Source: Solimonas aquatica
Lineage (GTDB): Bacteria; Pseudomonadota; Gammaproteobacteria; Nevskiales; Nevskiaceae
Direction: 5' to 3'
DNA: 64,000 bases
Assembly: GCF_900111015.1 (NCBI RefSeq)
Contig: NZ_FOFS01000004.1
Coordinates: 124,001 to 188,000 of the forward strand
The notes beneath the pieces were generated by a model. It had not been told where the DNA came from and made no database searches. It saw only the letters and a list, made by a program, of their open reading frames with translations. The position numbers and the translations under genes were made by a program. Positions within the stretch are counted from its first letter, which is position 1. Each line of letters starts with the position of its first letter. Below are positions 1-8,949 of this stretch, piece after piece.

Positions 1-178
1 ACGCGCCCTTGAACATCAGCCGCAAGGCTTCCAGCGGCGAAACATCCTGCGCCAGCAGAAACAGCGAGAACATCGCCAGCGCGCTGCATACGGCCAGCAG
101 CGTGGGCAGCGCGGCGAGCGCGAACGAACCCGGTGCGCGCATCAGCACCAGCGCCCGCTCGCGCAACAGCTCGCTCAT
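1..178 (-). CDS. ABC transporter permease, N-terminal fragment (BMP-type importer)
   Basis: Inner-membrane permease gene that starts at ATG 178 on the minus strand and runs off the left edge, so only about 59 residues are visible. They show a short polar N-terminus and one clear hydrophobic segment (around residues 17-42). The start overlaps the stop of the BMP substrate-binding gene by 4 bases (ATGA), so the two are translationally coupled. In BMP-family importers the binding protein is normally followed by an ATPase and two permeases; membrane character and position make this one of the permeases. The substrate of BMP systems is often a nucleoside, but nothing visible here fixes it. Confidence 0.7.
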   Translation of the reverse strand, partial: MSELLRERALVLMRAPGSFALAALPTLLAVCSALAMFSLFLLAQDVSPLEALRLMFKGA

Positions 179-1281
179 GCGCCGGTGGAACCGATCACGC
201 CTTCCACCAGGTAATCCATGCTTTCCAGCTTGAGATCGGTCTGCACCAGCGTCGTGCCGGCCGGGATCACTTCCTTGCCGGTGTTGTCCTTGAGCGGGCC
301 TTTGAAGATGTCGAACTTGCCGGCCAGCATCTTGGCCTTCACGCCATCAATCGCGGTCCTGGCCTTGGCCGGTGTGGCGGCGGTGTAGGCCGACATGCGC
401 ACGAAGCCATCCTTCAGACCGCCGCGCGTCATGTTGGCGAACGGCGCGCCGCTCTGCGCGGCGAGCGCATAAGCCTTGTACACGGTCTCCCAGTTCCACT
501 CCGCGCCGGTGAGATAGAGCTTGGGCGCAAGCACGGACTGATCGGCGTGATAACCGCAGACATCAACACCGCGCTTGGCGGCGGTTTCCACCAGCACCTT
601 GGGGCTGTCGACATGACAGGTGACCACGTCCACGCCCTTGTCGGCCAGGGAGTTGGTGGCCTCGGCCTCGCGCACCGGCATCGACCAGTCACCGGTGAAA
701 ATCACCTGCGTGCTGATCTCGGGATTGACGCTGCGCGCGCCCATGGTGAAGGCGTTGATGTTGCGCAGCACCTGCGGGATGGGTTTGGCGGCGACGAAGC
801 CCAGCTTCTTGCTCTTGGTGGCATGGCCGGCGGCGATGCCGTTGAGATACTGGCATTCGTCGATGTAGCCGAAGTAGCTGCCGACGTTCGCCGGGTCCTT
901 GCCGGCCTGCCAGAGACCGCCGCAATGCGCGAAGCGCACTTTCGGATACTTGGGCGCCAGCTTCACCGCGTGCGAGAAATAGCCGAAGGAGGTGACGAAG
1001 ATCAGCTCGGCGCCGTCTTCCTCGATCATCGCTTCCATGGCCTTCTGCACCGCCACGGTTTCCGGCACGTTCTCCTGCTCCACCACCTTGATGCCCGGCA
1101 GGGCCTTGAGCTTGGCCACGGCCTGCGCATGCGACTGGTTGTAGCCGTAATCGTCATGCGGCCCGACGTACAGCGCGCCGATGGTGAGCTTGCGCTCGGC
1201 GGCAAACGCGCCGAACGGCAGCAGGCCGGCGGCGGCGGCGGAAACACCGGATGCCAGGAACTGGCGGCGATTGAGCGTCAT
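175..1281 (-). CDS. BMP family ABC transporter substrate-binding protein
   Basis: Periplasmic binding protein of a BMP (basic membrane protein/PnrA-like) importer, 368 aa. The N-terminus has a twin-arginine signal (NRRQFL at residues 4-9, then an Ala-rich hydrophobic stretch ending near AFA-A), so it is probably exported folded by Tat. The mature part has the family pattern of a two-lobed Rossmann-like fold beginning KLTIGALYVGP. It is first in a minus-strand operon with the permease (ATGA overlap). A GntR-family gene lies directly upstream and a perfect inverted repeat at 1347-1364 sits between them, so ligand-dependent control by that regulator is likely. Known ligands of the family are purine nucleosides and related compounds; the ligand here is unknown. 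Confidence 0.85.
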   Translation of the reverse strand: MTLNRRQFLASGVSAAAAGLLPFGAFAAERKLTIGALYVGPHDDYGYNQSHAQAVAKLKALPGIKVVEQENVPETVAVQKAMEAMIEEDGAELIFVTSFGYFSHAVKLAPKYPKVRFAHCGGLWQAGKDPANVGSYFGYIDECQYLNGIAAGHATKSKKLGFVAAKPIPQVLRNINAFTMGARSVNPEISTQVIFTGDWSMPVREAEATNSLADKGVDVVTCHVDSPKVLVETAAKRGVDVCGYHADQSVLAPKLYLTGAEWNWETVYKAYALAAQSGAPFANMTRGGLKDGFVRMSAYTAATPAKARTAIDGVKAKMLAGKFDIFKGPLKDNTGKEVIPAGTTLVQTDLKLESMDYLVEGVIGSTGA

Positions 1282-1346
1282 GCTGGTCTCCCTTGCGGAT
1301 GATGGTGAGAAGACCGCAGGTGTGCCCCCCCGGCGCGGTCCATCTT

Positions 1347-1364
1347 GTATTCAAGACTGAATAC
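1347..1364. promoter_or_regulatory. Candidate GntR-family operator upstream of the BMP transporter operon
   Basis: A perfect 7-bp inverted repeat with a 4-base spacer, GTATTCA-AGAC-TGAATAC, lies in the 163-base gap between the GntR/FCD gene and the BMP gene, 66 bases upstream of the BMP start. FadR/FCD-type GntR regulators bind short palindromes of this size near the genes they control. Binding by the adjacent regulator is inferred. Confidence 0.55.
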
Positions 1365-1444
1365 CCAGCAGCAAGCGCTGTGCCAAACGCTGGCGCTTTT
1401 TGGGGGGGACGGGGGCGCGCGGCGGCGACGCCGCGCAAAAAATC

Positions 1445-2152
1445 TCAGCCAGCCGCGCGCTTGGGATCGCGACGCGTCAGCACCTCGCGGGCCTCGTGCA
1501 GCATGTGCAGCGTGATCTTGCGCACTTCTTTCTGGCTTTGCGTGATGTGCGAGCGCACCAGAATGGCCGCTTCGGTGGTCTTGCGCCCCAAGATCAGGCG
1601 CAGCAGCTTGCCGTGCTCTTCATATGTGGCATCGACGCGCTTCTCGACCAGAAAGTCCAGGCGTCGCACTACGCGGATCTTCTCGGTGATTTCGGCGTGC
1701 ACGCGCGCCAGCTCGCGGTTGCCGGCGGCTTCCACCAGACGCTGGTGGAACTGCTCGTCCAGCTCCGCCACCAGGCGCGCATCGCTCTCGCGCTTGGCCA
1801 CCGGCCGGCACCAGATGCCGCGCAGCTGCTCGATGGCGTCCAGCTTGCCGCTGGCCTGGCAGAGATGCTCCACGGCCGCGACTTCCAGCAGGGTACGCAG
1901 GCTGTAGAGCTCGTCCAGGCGCACGAAGTCGAAGGGCAGCACGTTCCAGCCGCTGCGGAACGCCACTTCCAGAAAGCCTTCGCGCTTGAGCCGGTACAGG
2001 GCATCGCGCACCGGCGTGCGCGACACGCCATAGCGCTCGGCCAGCTCGGTCTCGGTGAAGCGCGTGCCGGGCAGCAGCTGGAAGTCGAAGATCTCGCCCT
2101 TGACGCGGGCATAGATCTGTTCGGCTAGAGAGTTGGCGATCTGTTGCGCCAT
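1445..2152 (-). CDS. GntR family transcriptional regulator (FCD/FadR subfamily)
   Basis: DNA-binding repressor or activator of 235 aa. Residues about 8-75 form the GntR winged helix-turn-helix (TETELAERYGVSRTPVRDAL, then the wing); residues about 85-220 are helical with the spaced Asp/His residues expected of an FCD ligand domain, which usually binds a carboxylate and often a metal. It is transcribed toward the BMP transporter operon, with a candidate operator in the gap between them. It most likely senses the imported compound or a derivative. The C-terminus is basic (RRDPKRAAG). Confidence 0.85.
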   Translation of the reverse strand: MAQQIANSLAEQIYARVKGEIFDFQLLPGTRFTETELAERYGVSRTPVRDALYRLKREGFLEVAFRSGWNVLPFDFVRLDELYSLRTLLEVAAVEHLCQASGKLDAIEQLRGIWCRPVAKRESDARLVAELDEQFHQRLVEAAGNRELARVHAEITEKIRVVRRLDFLVEKRVDATYEEHGKLLRLILGRKTTEAAILVRSHITQSQKEVRKITLHMLHEAREVLTRRDPKRAAG

Positions 2153-2242
2153 TGCGGCCTTGGTGAGGATGAGCGTATGCGCAGCAGTAGCACGCGGCGC
2201 TGGCCAAGCACAAGCAAAGGTCGTGCTTGGCCGGACGCCTTT

Positions 2243-3187
2243 TCAGGCCGCGATGCGCTGCGCGATGCGCTCCGCGCTGGCCGGCGCCAGGGTGATGCCG
2301 ATGCGGAAATGCCCGGTGGCCAGCAGCAGTCCGCGGATCTGCGGATGCGCGCCGAGCAGCGGCGCCTCGCCCTGCGGCTTGGGCCGCAGGCCGGCCCAGT
2401 GCCGTTCCAGCGGCAGCGCCGCCGCCTGCGGCCAGAGTCTTTGGGCACGCGCGCGCAGCAGTTCCAGGGCCTGGGCGCTGGGCAGCTCGTCGAAGCCCAC
2501 CTCCTCCACCGTGCTGCCCACCAGCACGCCGCCGTCGCGGCGCGGAATCAGATAGCCGCCTTCGCCGATGATGATCTGCGCCAGCGCGCCGGGCACGGCG
2601 CGCAGCAGCAGCATCTGGCCTTTGGCCGGCGTGATGCCTTCCGCGCCCAGCGCACCGGACCAGGCCCCGGCAGCCAGCACCGCCTGCCTGCAGCGGATTT
2701 CACCGAGGCTGCTGCGCAAGCCGCGCAGCACGCCGTCTTCGACGATCCAGGACTGCAGCGCACAGCCTTCGATCAGGCGCACGCCACGCCGGCGCAGCAC
2801 CGCGATCAGGGCCTGCAGCAGCCTGGGATTGCGCACCTGCGCCAGCCAGTCCAGATGCTGTTCGCGGCCGTCCTTGCGATACAGCGCGCCGCATTGCCAG
2901 TACTCCGGATCGATGCCGGATTCCTCGCGCAGTGCGGCACACCAGCCGGGATAGAGCGCCAGGCTGCGCTCGTAGAGATCACGGATGGGCGCGGGACATT
3001 CATCGGGCGGCAGCGGACAGAGCATGCCGCCGCCGGCCCAGGAGGCCGAGGCACGGCCCAGGCTGCCGCGTTCGATCAGCGCGATGCGCTCGGGACGGAT
3101 GCCACCCAGGCGGCTGATGCGCTCGGCGCAAGCCAGACCCATCACCCCGCCACCCACCACCACGACATCAAAACCGGATTCGTTCAC
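2243..3187 (-). CDS. thiO: FAD-dependent amine oxidase, ThiO/glycine oxidase-like
   Basis: 314 aa flavoprotein of the DAO family. The N-terminal Rossmann FAD motif is [17 protein letters not shown] (about residues 8-24); the C-terminus carries [14 protein letters not shown] and [18 protein letters not shown], which match ThiO/glycine oxidase. ThiO makes the dehydroglycine used for the thiamine thiazole in aerobes. The start is GTG at 3187, overlapping the ispH stop by 4 bases (GTGA), so it is the last gene of the ileS-lspA-ispH run. No thiG or thiS is visible nearby, so a general D-amino-acid or sarcosine oxidase remains possible. Confidence 0.75.
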   Translation of the reverse strand: MNESGFDVVVVGGGVMGLACAERISRLGGIRPERIALIERGSLGRASASWAGGGMLCPLPPDECPAPIRDLYERSLALYPGWCAALREESGIDPEYWQCGALYRKDGREQHLDWLAQVRNPRLLQALIAVLRRRGVRLIEGCALQSWIVEDGVLRGLRSSLGEIRCRQAVLAAGAWSGALGAEGITPAKGQMLLLRAVPGALAQIIIGEGGYLIPRRDGGVLVGSTVEEVGFDELPSAQALELLRARAQRLWPQAAALPLERHWAGLRPKPQGEAPLLGAHPQIRGLLLATGHFRIGITLAPASAERIAQRIAA

Positions 3188-4155
3188 GTCGGCTCTTGCG
3201 AGACTGGAGGTTTTCCCGTCGCACGGCGCAGCGCCGGCGGCAGCGAAAACACGATGTTCTCCTCACGCCCGGGTCTTTCTTCTACGTGCTGCGCACCCAG
3301 CTCGCGCAGACGGTTCACCACTTCCTTCACCAGCACTTCCGGCGCCGAGGCGCCGGCGGTGAGTCCGACGCGCTGCTTGTTGCGCACCCATTCGGGCAGG
3401 ATGTCCTGCGCGCCGTCGATCAGATACGCCGGCGTGCCGCAGCTTTGTGAAAGCTCGCGCAGGCGGTTGGAGTTGGAGCTGTTGCGCGAACCCACCACCA
3501 GCACCACATCGCTGCGCGCCGCCAGTTCCTTGACCGCGTCCTGGCGGTTCTGCGTGGCGTAGCAGATGTCGTCCTTGCGCGGGCCGTCCACGGCGGGAAA
3601 GCGCGTGCGCAGGGCCTCGATCACACGCGCGGTGTCATCCATCGACAGCGTGGTCTGCGTGACATAGGCCAGGTGCGCGGGATTGCGCACCGGCAGCTTC
3701 TGCACGTCTTCGGGCGTTTCCACCAGATAGATCGCGCCGCCGTGGGCGGTGTCGAACTGGCCCATGGTGCCTTCCACTTCCGGATGCCCGGCGTGGCCGA
3801 TCAGCACCACCTCACGGCCTTCGCGCGAGTAGCGCTTGACCTCGATATGCACCTTGGTCACCAGCGGACAGGTGGCATCGAACACCGTGAGCTGCCGCGC
3901 CTTGGCCGCCTCGCGCACCGCCTGCGAGACGCCGTGCGCGGAGAAGATGCAGGTGGCGCCGGCCGGCACCTCGTCCACTTCATCGACGAACACCGCGCCC
4001 TTGGCGCGCAGGTTCTCCACCACGAAGCGGTTGTGCACCACCTCGTGGCGCACGTAGATGGGTGCACCCAGCACCTCCAGCGCGCGCTCCACGATCTCGA
4101 TGGCGCGGTCCACACCGGCGCAGAAGCCGCGCGGGTTGGCCAGCAGCACGTCCAT
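3184..4155 (-). CDS. ispH: 4-hydroxy-3-methylbut-2-enyl diphosphate reductase
   Basis: Last enzyme of the MEP isoprenoid pathway, reducing HMBPP to IPP and DMAPP with a 4Fe-4S cluster. The 323 aa protein keeps the three cluster cysteines ([10 protein letters not shown] near residue 12, [12 protein letters not shown] near 96, ICYATQNRQ near 200) and the conserved His motifs YVRHEVVHN and FSAHGVS. The start overlaps the lspA stop (TGATG at 4153-4157) and the gene in turn overlaps thiO, so these are coupled. In many gammaproteobacteria fkpB lies between lspA and ispH; it is absent here. Confidence 0.97.
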   Translation of the reverse strand: MDVLLANPRGFCAGVDRAIEIVERALEVLGAPIYVRHEVVHNRFVVENLRAKGAVFVDEVDEVPAGATCIFSAHGVSQAVREAAKARQLTVFDATCPLVTKVHIEVKRYSREGREVVLIGHAGHPEVEGTMGQFDTAHGGAIYLVETPEDVQKLPVRNPAHLAYVTQTTLSMDDTARVIEALRTRFPAVDGPRKDDICYATQNRQDAVKELAARSDVVLVVGSRNSSNSNRLRELSQSCGTPAYLIDGAQDILPEWVRNKQRVGLTAGASAPEVLVKEVVNRLRELGAQHVEERPGREENIVFSLPPALRRATGKPPVSQEPT

Positions 4156-4652
4156 CAGGAACCCACCTTGCCGGCCTCACGCTGGCGCCGTGCATCCAGC
4201 AGCATGTCGAGAAGCAACAGCGCTGCGCCGCAGCTGATCGCTGAATCGGCAATGTTGAAGGCCGCGAAATGCCAGTTGCCGACGTAGAAGTCGATGAAGT
4301 CCACCACATGCCCGCGCGTCACGCGGTCGATGGCATTGCCCAGCGCCCCGCCCATGATCAGCGAGGCACCAATCGCCACCAGGGTCTGGCCGCTGGGATG
4401 ACGGCGCAGCCAGAGCAGGATGCCGACGCTCACCGCCGTGGCCAGCAGCACGAAGATCACCGGCGAGGCATTGGTGAACATGGAGAAGGCCGCGCCGGTG
4501 TTCTTCATGTGCACCAGATTCAGGAACGGCAGCAGCGGCCGGACTTCAAACCAGTCCATATGCCGCACCACCAGCTGCTTGCTGATCTGATCCAGAACGA
4601 TCACCAGCACCGACAGCCAGGCCCAGTAGACATTGCGGGGTTGAAAGGACAT
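4155..4652 (-). CDS. lspA: Lipoprotein signal peptidase II
   Basis: Inner-membrane aspartyl protease that removes signal peptides from prolipoproteins, 165 aa. Four hydrophobic segments are visible, with the family motifs [18 protein letters not shown] (catalytic Asp) and FNIADSAI (second catalytic Asp). I start it at ATG 4652 ([12 protein letters not shown]); the frame is open further upstream, but that would overlap the preceding gene and adds a polar extension atypical for the family. It follows the small membrane protein gene after 10 bases and overlaps ispH. Confidence 0.95.
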   Translation of the reverse strand: MSFQPRNVYWAWLSVLVIVLDQISKQLVVRHMDWFEVRPLLPFLNLVHMKNTGAAFSMFTNASPVIFVLLATAVSVGILLWLRRHPSGQTLVAIGASLIMGGALGNAIDRVTRGHVVDFIDFYVGNWHFAAFNIADSAISCGAALLLLDMLLDARRQREAGKVGS

Positions 4653-4662
4653 GCGCTCGCTT

Positions 4663-5061
4663 CTATTGACCGGTGAGTCGCGCCCAGAGTACCGCAATCC
4701 AGGCCCAGATCAGCCAGTGCGCCCAGATATACGCCGGCGTGAGCAAACCCAGTTCCAGACCCAGCCAGCCCAGGCCCGACTGATAAGGAAAGATCCAGAG
4801 CAGCTGCACCAGCGCCGGCGGCAGGCTGAGCAGCAGGCCGCGCAGGAAGAAATTGCGCGACACCGGCAGCATCAGCAGCGTGCCCCACAGACCGCCGATC
4901 ACCAGACGCGGGTACAGCCAGTCGGCGCTCAGCACCGGCGCGATGGCCACGTGCAGGCGCGTGTTCAGGCCATAACGCGCCGAAGCCCAGAGCGCGAGGC
5001 TCGCAAGCAAGGCACCCACCAGTCCTGCGGTGAAGGACAGCGACAGACGACGCAGATGCAT
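4663..5061 (-). CDS. Small inner-membrane protein of unknown function between ileS and lspA
   Basis: 132 aa protein with about four hydrophobic segments (near residues 8-26, 44-64, 70-90 and 105-128) and no motif I recognise. The start, MHLRRLSLSF at 5061, overlaps the ileS stop (TGATG), and lspA begins 10 bases after its stop, so it is embedded in the ileS-lspA-ispH operon. The position normally has no gene in enterobacteria. Codon use resembles its neighbours. A role in the envelope, such as assisting lipoprotein or lipid handling, would be only a guess from context. Confidence 0.7.
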   Translation of the reverse strand: MHLRRLSLSFTAGLVGALLASLALWASARYGLNTRLHVAIAPVLSADWLYPRLVIGGLWGTLLMLPVSRNFFLRGLLLSLPPALVQLLWIFPYQSGLGWLGLELGLLTPAYIWAHWLIWAWIAVLWARLTGQ

Positions 5062-7874
5062 CAGATGAAGCGCCTCGTCTCGCCGCCGCCTTCGATATTG
5101 CTCACGCAGCGCCCGCAGAGCGTGGCATGGCGCGCATCGCTGCCCACGTCCGCCCGCAGATGCCAGCAGCGCTCGCACTTGGCATGCGCGCAGGCCTGCA
5201 CGCTGACGAACACGCCGTTGCCGGCATCGGCGGCATCGGCCGGCTTGTCGCTGGCACTTTGCACGCTGGCGGCCGAGGTGATGAACCAGAAGCGCAGCTC
5301 CTCGCCCGGCGCACGCAGCGCCTGCGCGGTCTCGCCTTCGGCGTAGAGCGTGACTTCGGCATTGAGGCTGGAGCCGATCGCGCCGGCGGCGCGCAGCTTC
5401 TCCAGCTCCTTCTTCACCGGCTCGCGCACCGCCTGCAGCAGGCTGAAATCCAGGCTGCTCGCCGGCACCACCGGGAATTCATGCCAGGCCTGCGCGAACA
5501 CCGGCACGCGGCGATCACCCGGCAGCATGCGCCAGATCTCATCGGCGGTGTAGGAAAGAATCGGCGCGATCCAGCGCACCAGACCTTCCGCGATGTGATA
5601 CAGCGCGGTCTGTGCAGAACGCCGCGCCTGCGAGCCGCTGGCCGCGGTGTAGAGACGATCCTTGAGCAGGTCCAGATACAGGCCGCCGAGATCGTTGACG
5701 CAGTAGTTGTGCAGCTTGTGATAGACCAGATGGAACTGGCGCTCGCGATACGCGACTTTGAGTTCCTCCTGCAGCCGCGCCGCCTGCGCGATGGCCCAGG
5801 CGTCCACCGCCACCAGCTGCGCCGCCGGCACCTGATCCCTTGCCGGATCAAAATTCTTGAAGCTGCCGAGCAGATAGCGCGCAGTGTTGCGGATGCGCCG
5901 GTAAGCGTCCGCCGTGCGCTGCAGGAGCTGATCGGAGATCGCGATCTCGCCGGAGTAATCGCTGGAGGCCACCCACAGGCGCAGCACATCGGCGCCGAGC
6001 GTCTTCAAGACCTGCTGCGGGGCGACGACATTGCCCAGCGACTTGCTCATCTTGCGGCCCTGCTCATCGACGGTGAAACCGTGCGTGAGCACTTCCTTGT
6101 ACGGCGAACGGCCGCGCATGGCGGTCGAGGTCAGCAAGGACGACTGGAACCAGCCGCGATGCTGGTCCGAGCCTTCCAGATAGATATCGGCCTGCGGCGC
6201 GAGTCCGTTTGCGTCCAGCTCCTGCGGCAGCAGGGCCTTGAAGAAGGCCTGATGCGCGACGCCGGAATCGAACCACACATCGAGCGTGTCGCTGCACTTC
6301 TCATACGCGGCCTCGTCCACGCCCCAGTCGCTGGCGCTGGAACCGAACCAGACCTCCAGACCTTCGGCTTCGACCTTGTCGGCAATGCGGCGCAGCAGCG
6401 CGGCGGTCTCGCCGTGCAGCTGCTGGCTCTCGCAGTGGATGAACACCGCCATCGGCACGCCCCAGTAACGCTGGCGCGAGATGCACCAGTCGGGCCGGCC
6501 CGCAACCATTTCACGGATGCGGTTCTCGCCCCAGTCCGGCACCCAGCGCGTCTTGCCGATGGCATCCAGGGCCTGCTCGCGCAGACCCTTGGCATCCATC
6601 GACACGAACCACTGCGGCGTGGCGCGGAAGATCAGCGGCGTCTTGTGACGCCAGCAATGCGGGTAGCTGTGCGTGATCTTGCTCTCGTGCACCAGGGCAC
6701 CGGACTCACGCAGCGCGGCGAGAATCGGTTCTTCCGCCTTGCGCACATGCAGGCCGGCGACCAGGGGCGCGGCAGCGATGAACACGCCATTGCTGCCCAC
6801 CGGATTGTCCACGGGCAGCTGGTATTCGCGGCCCACGTTGTAGTCGTCCACGCCATGCGCGGGTGCGGTGTGCACCAGGCCCGTGCCGGCTTCGAGCGTG
6901 ACATGCGCGCCGAGAATCACGGGCACCGTGCGGTCGGCAAAGGGATGCTGCGCGCGCGCGCCTTCCAGCGCGCTGCCCGGCGCGGTCGCGAGCACCTGCG
7001 CGCTCACGCCATAACGCTTGGCCAGGGCCTCGACCAGTTCCGCCGCCACCACCAGCAGACCCTTGTCGCCGAAGTCGGCGAGCGCGTAGACCAGCTCGGC
7101 GCCGGCCGCGACCGCCTGATTGGCCGGCAGCGTCCAGGGCGTGGTGGTCCAGATCACGAAGCCGGCCCCGGCGGCCTGCGTCACCGCGAAGCGACGCGCC
7201 AGATCGGCGGCATCCGCGGCGGCGAACTTCACATCCACGGCGGTGGACTGCTTGTCCTGATACTCGACCTCGGCCTCGGCCAGCGAGGAGCCGCAATCCA
7301 GGCACCAGTGCACGGGCTTGAAGCCGCGCACCACATGCCCGTTGTCGACGATGCGCGCCAGCACGCGCAGCTGCTCGGCCTCGAAGGCCGGCAGCATGGT
7401 GAGATAAGGCTGGTCCCAGTCGGCGAGCACGCCCAGACGCTTGAAGTCCTCGCGCTGACGGCCGACCTGCTCGCTGGCGTACTCGCGGCACTTCTCGCGG
7501 AAGGTCCGCGCGTCCAGCTTCTCGCCGACCTTGCCGTGCTTCTTCTCCACCTGCAGCTCGATGGGCAGGCCGTGGCAGTCCCAGCCCGGCACGAAGGCAG
7601 CGTCGTGACCGTCCAGGCGCGCCGACTTCACCACCATGTCCTTGAGCGTCTTGTTGACCGCATGGCCGATGTGGATATCGCCATTGGCATACGGCGGCCC
7701 GTCCACGAACCAGAACTTCTGGCGGCCGGCGCAGGCCTGCTGCACCTGCGCGTAGAGGTCTTCCTGCTGCCAGCGCGCGAGCATCTCCGGCTCGCGCTTG
7801 GCCAGATTGGCCTGCATCGGAAACGCGGTTTCCGGCAGGTTCAGGGTGTGCTTGTAATCCGGCTTGTCGCTCAC
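5061..7874 (-). CDS. ileS: Isoleucyl-tRNA synthetase
   Basis: Class I aminoacyl-tRNA synthetase charging tRNA-Ile, 937 aa, the size of the E. coli enzyme. It shows the HIGH signature (DIHIGHAVNK), the large CP1 editing insertion, the KMSKS loop (GRKMSKSLGN) and a C-terminal zinc-binding pair of Cys clusters (CERCWH, then LCGRCV). I place the start at GTG 7874 (V/M-SDKPDYKHTLNLPETAFPMQ), because the open frame upstream is a low-complexity reading of a palindromic repeat. It is followed without a gap by a small membrane protein gene (TGATG overlap). Confidence 0.96.
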   Translation of the reverse strand: MSDKPDYKHTLNLPETAFPMQANLAKREPEMLARWQQEDLYAQVQQACAGRQKFWFVDGPPYANGDIHIGHAVNKTLKDMVVKSARLDGHDAAFVPGWDCHGLPIELQVEKKHGKVGEKLDARTFREKCREYASEQVGRQREDFKRLGVLADWDQPYLTMLPAFEAEQLRVLARIVDNGHVVRGFKPVHWCLDCGSSLAEAEVEYQDKQSTAVDVKFAAADAADLARRFAVTQAAGAGFVIWTTTPWTLPANQAVAAGAELVYALADFGDKGLLVVAAELVEALAKRYGVSAQVLATAPGSALEGARAQHPFADRTVPVILGAHVTLEAGTGLVHTAPAHGVDDYNVGREYQLPVDNPVGSNGVFIAAAPLVAGLHVRKAEEPILAALRESGALVHESKITHSYPHCWRHKTPLIFRATPQWFVSMDAKGLREQALDAIGKTRWVPDWGENRIREMVAGRPDWCISRQRYWGVPMAVFIHCESQQLHGETAALLRRIADKVEAEGLEVWFGSSASDWGVDEAAYEKCSDTLDVWFDSGVAHQAFFKALLPQELDANGLAPQADIYLEGSDQHRGWFQSSLLTSTAMRGRSPYKEVLTHGFTVDEQGRKMSKSLGNVVAPQQVLKTLGADVLRLWVASSDYSGEIAISDQLLQRTADAYRRIRNTARYLLGSFKNFDPARDQVPAAQLVAVDAWAIAQAARLQEELKVAYRERQFHLVYHKLHNYCVNDLGGLYLDLLKDRLYTAASGSQARRSAQTALYHIAEGLVRWIAPILSYTADEIWRMLPGDRRVPVFAQAWHEFPVVPASSLDFSLLQAVREPVKKELEKLRAAGAIGSSLNAEVTLYAEGETAQALRAPGEELRFWFITSAASVQSASDKPADAADAGNGVFVSVQACAHAKCERCWHLRADVGSDARHATLCGRCVSNIEGGGETRRFI

Positions 7875-7913
7875 GGTGGGCTTGAAACTGTAAAGCGGGT
7901 GGCGCCCCGGACT

Positions 7914-7951
7914 CCCTCTCCCCCGACACGTCGGGGGAGAGGGCTGGGGTG
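7914..7951. repeat. REP-like palindrome in the ribF-ileS gap
   Basis: A perfect 13-bp inverted repeat (left arm 7914-7926, right arm 7931-7943, loop CACG) made of CCCTCTCCCCCGA and its complement, followed by CTGGGGTGAGGGGG. Sequences of the CCCTCACCCC/CCCTCTCCCC type are dispersed intergenic repeats in several high-GC proteobacteria. It lies in the gap between ribF and ileS and could form an mRNA hairpin that tunes expression downstream of ribF. It creates a spurious N-terminal extension of the ileS frame. Confidence 0.6.
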
Positions 7952-7980
7952 AGGGGGTGCCAGCGAAGAGACACAAGGCC

Positions 7981-8940
7981 TCATGGCTGAACTAAACCGG
8001 CATTATCCGGCGCTGCCGACAAAAAGGCCAAGGCATCGGCCTTGTCGCGATGCATCTGCGCCTTGAGTGCATCCAGGCTCTCGAAGCGCTCTTCGGGACG
8101 CAGGAAGTGCGCGAACTCCACGTCCAGATGCCGGCCGTATATATCGCCCGGCGAGTCGAACAGATGCGTCTCCAGCAGGCAGCGGGCGATGCCCAGGGTC
8201 GGACGCACGCCGATGGAAGCCACGCCCAGGCGCGCCTGCGTCTCGCCATCCAGGCGCGCGCGCACCGCGTACACGCCCAGGCGCAGCGCCGGACGGCGGC
8301 GCAGATTGATGTTGGCGGTGGGCATGTCCAGGGTGCGGCCCAGCTGCAGGCCGCGCACCACCTTGCCCAGCAGGCGATACGGCCGGCCCAGCAGTTCGGC
8401 GGCGCGCGGCAGATCAGGCTGCGCCAGCGCCGCGCGCACGGCGGTGGAGCTGCAACGTTCTCCGCTGACCAGCACGCTGGGCACGCCTTCCACCGCAAAA
8501 CCGTGCTGCTGCCCGGCGGCGAGCAGATGCTGCAGCTTGCCTTCGCGGCGACGGCCGAAGGAGAAGTCCTCGCCCACCACCAGCGCCCGCACCTTGAGCT
8601 GCCGCAGCAGCACCTCGGCGATGAATTCCTCGGGGCTCTGCCTGGCAAAGCCCATGTCGAAGCGCTGGATCACCACGCGGTCCACACCATAGCGGGAGAA
8701 GTCCGCGAGCTTGGTGCGCAGGGTGGCGATGCGTGGCGGCGCGCGCTCGGGCTCGAAGTACTCGCGCGGCGTGGGTTCGAAGCACAGCGCCAGCAGCGGC
8801 AGACGCAGCTGATCGGCCCGGCGCCGCGCACCGGCGATCAGGGCCTGATGGCCGCGATGCAGGCCATCGAAATTGCCGATGGTCAGCGCGCAGCCGCCGT
8901 GTCCGGCAGGCAGGTTGAAGAGGCCACGGGTGAATTCCAT
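7981..8940 (-). CDS. ribF: Bifunctional riboflavin kinase / FAD synthetase
   Basis: Makes FMN and then FAD from riboflavin, 319 aa. The N-terminal nucleotidyltransferase half has TIGNFDGLHRGHQALI (HxGH-type) and SSTAVRAAL, equivalent to the ISSTxVR motif; the C-terminal flavokinase half has the PTANINL substrate motif and a GDIYGRHLDVEF segment. The start is ATG 8940 (MEFTRGLFNL); a TTG two codons upstream is less likely. It follows murJ after 9 bases in the conserved murJ-ribF-ileS order. Confidence 0.96.
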   Translation of the reverse strand: MEFTRGLFNLPAGHGGCALTIGNFDGLHRGHQALIAGARRRADQLRLPLLALCFEPTPREYFEPERAPPRIATLRTKLADFSRYGVDRVVIQRFDMGFARQSPEEFIAEVLLRQLKVRALVVGEDFSFGRRREGKLQHLLAAGQQHGFAVEGVPSVLVSGERCSSTAVRAALAQPDLPRAAELLGRPYRLLGKVVRGLQLGRTLDMPTANINLRRRPALRLGVYAVRARLDGETQARLGVASIGVRPTLGIARCLLETHLFDSPGDIYGRHLDVEFAHFLRPEERFESLDALKAQMHRDKADALAFLSAAPDNAGLVQP

Positions 8941-8949
8941 GTGCAAATT

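Noticed and set aside
5127-7952. Very long open frame (about 940 codons) antisense to ileS
   Set aside because: The minus-strand frame is an unmistakable isoleucyl-tRNA synthetase; the antisense frame is His/Arg/Gly-rich with no motifs, a common GC-rich shadow.
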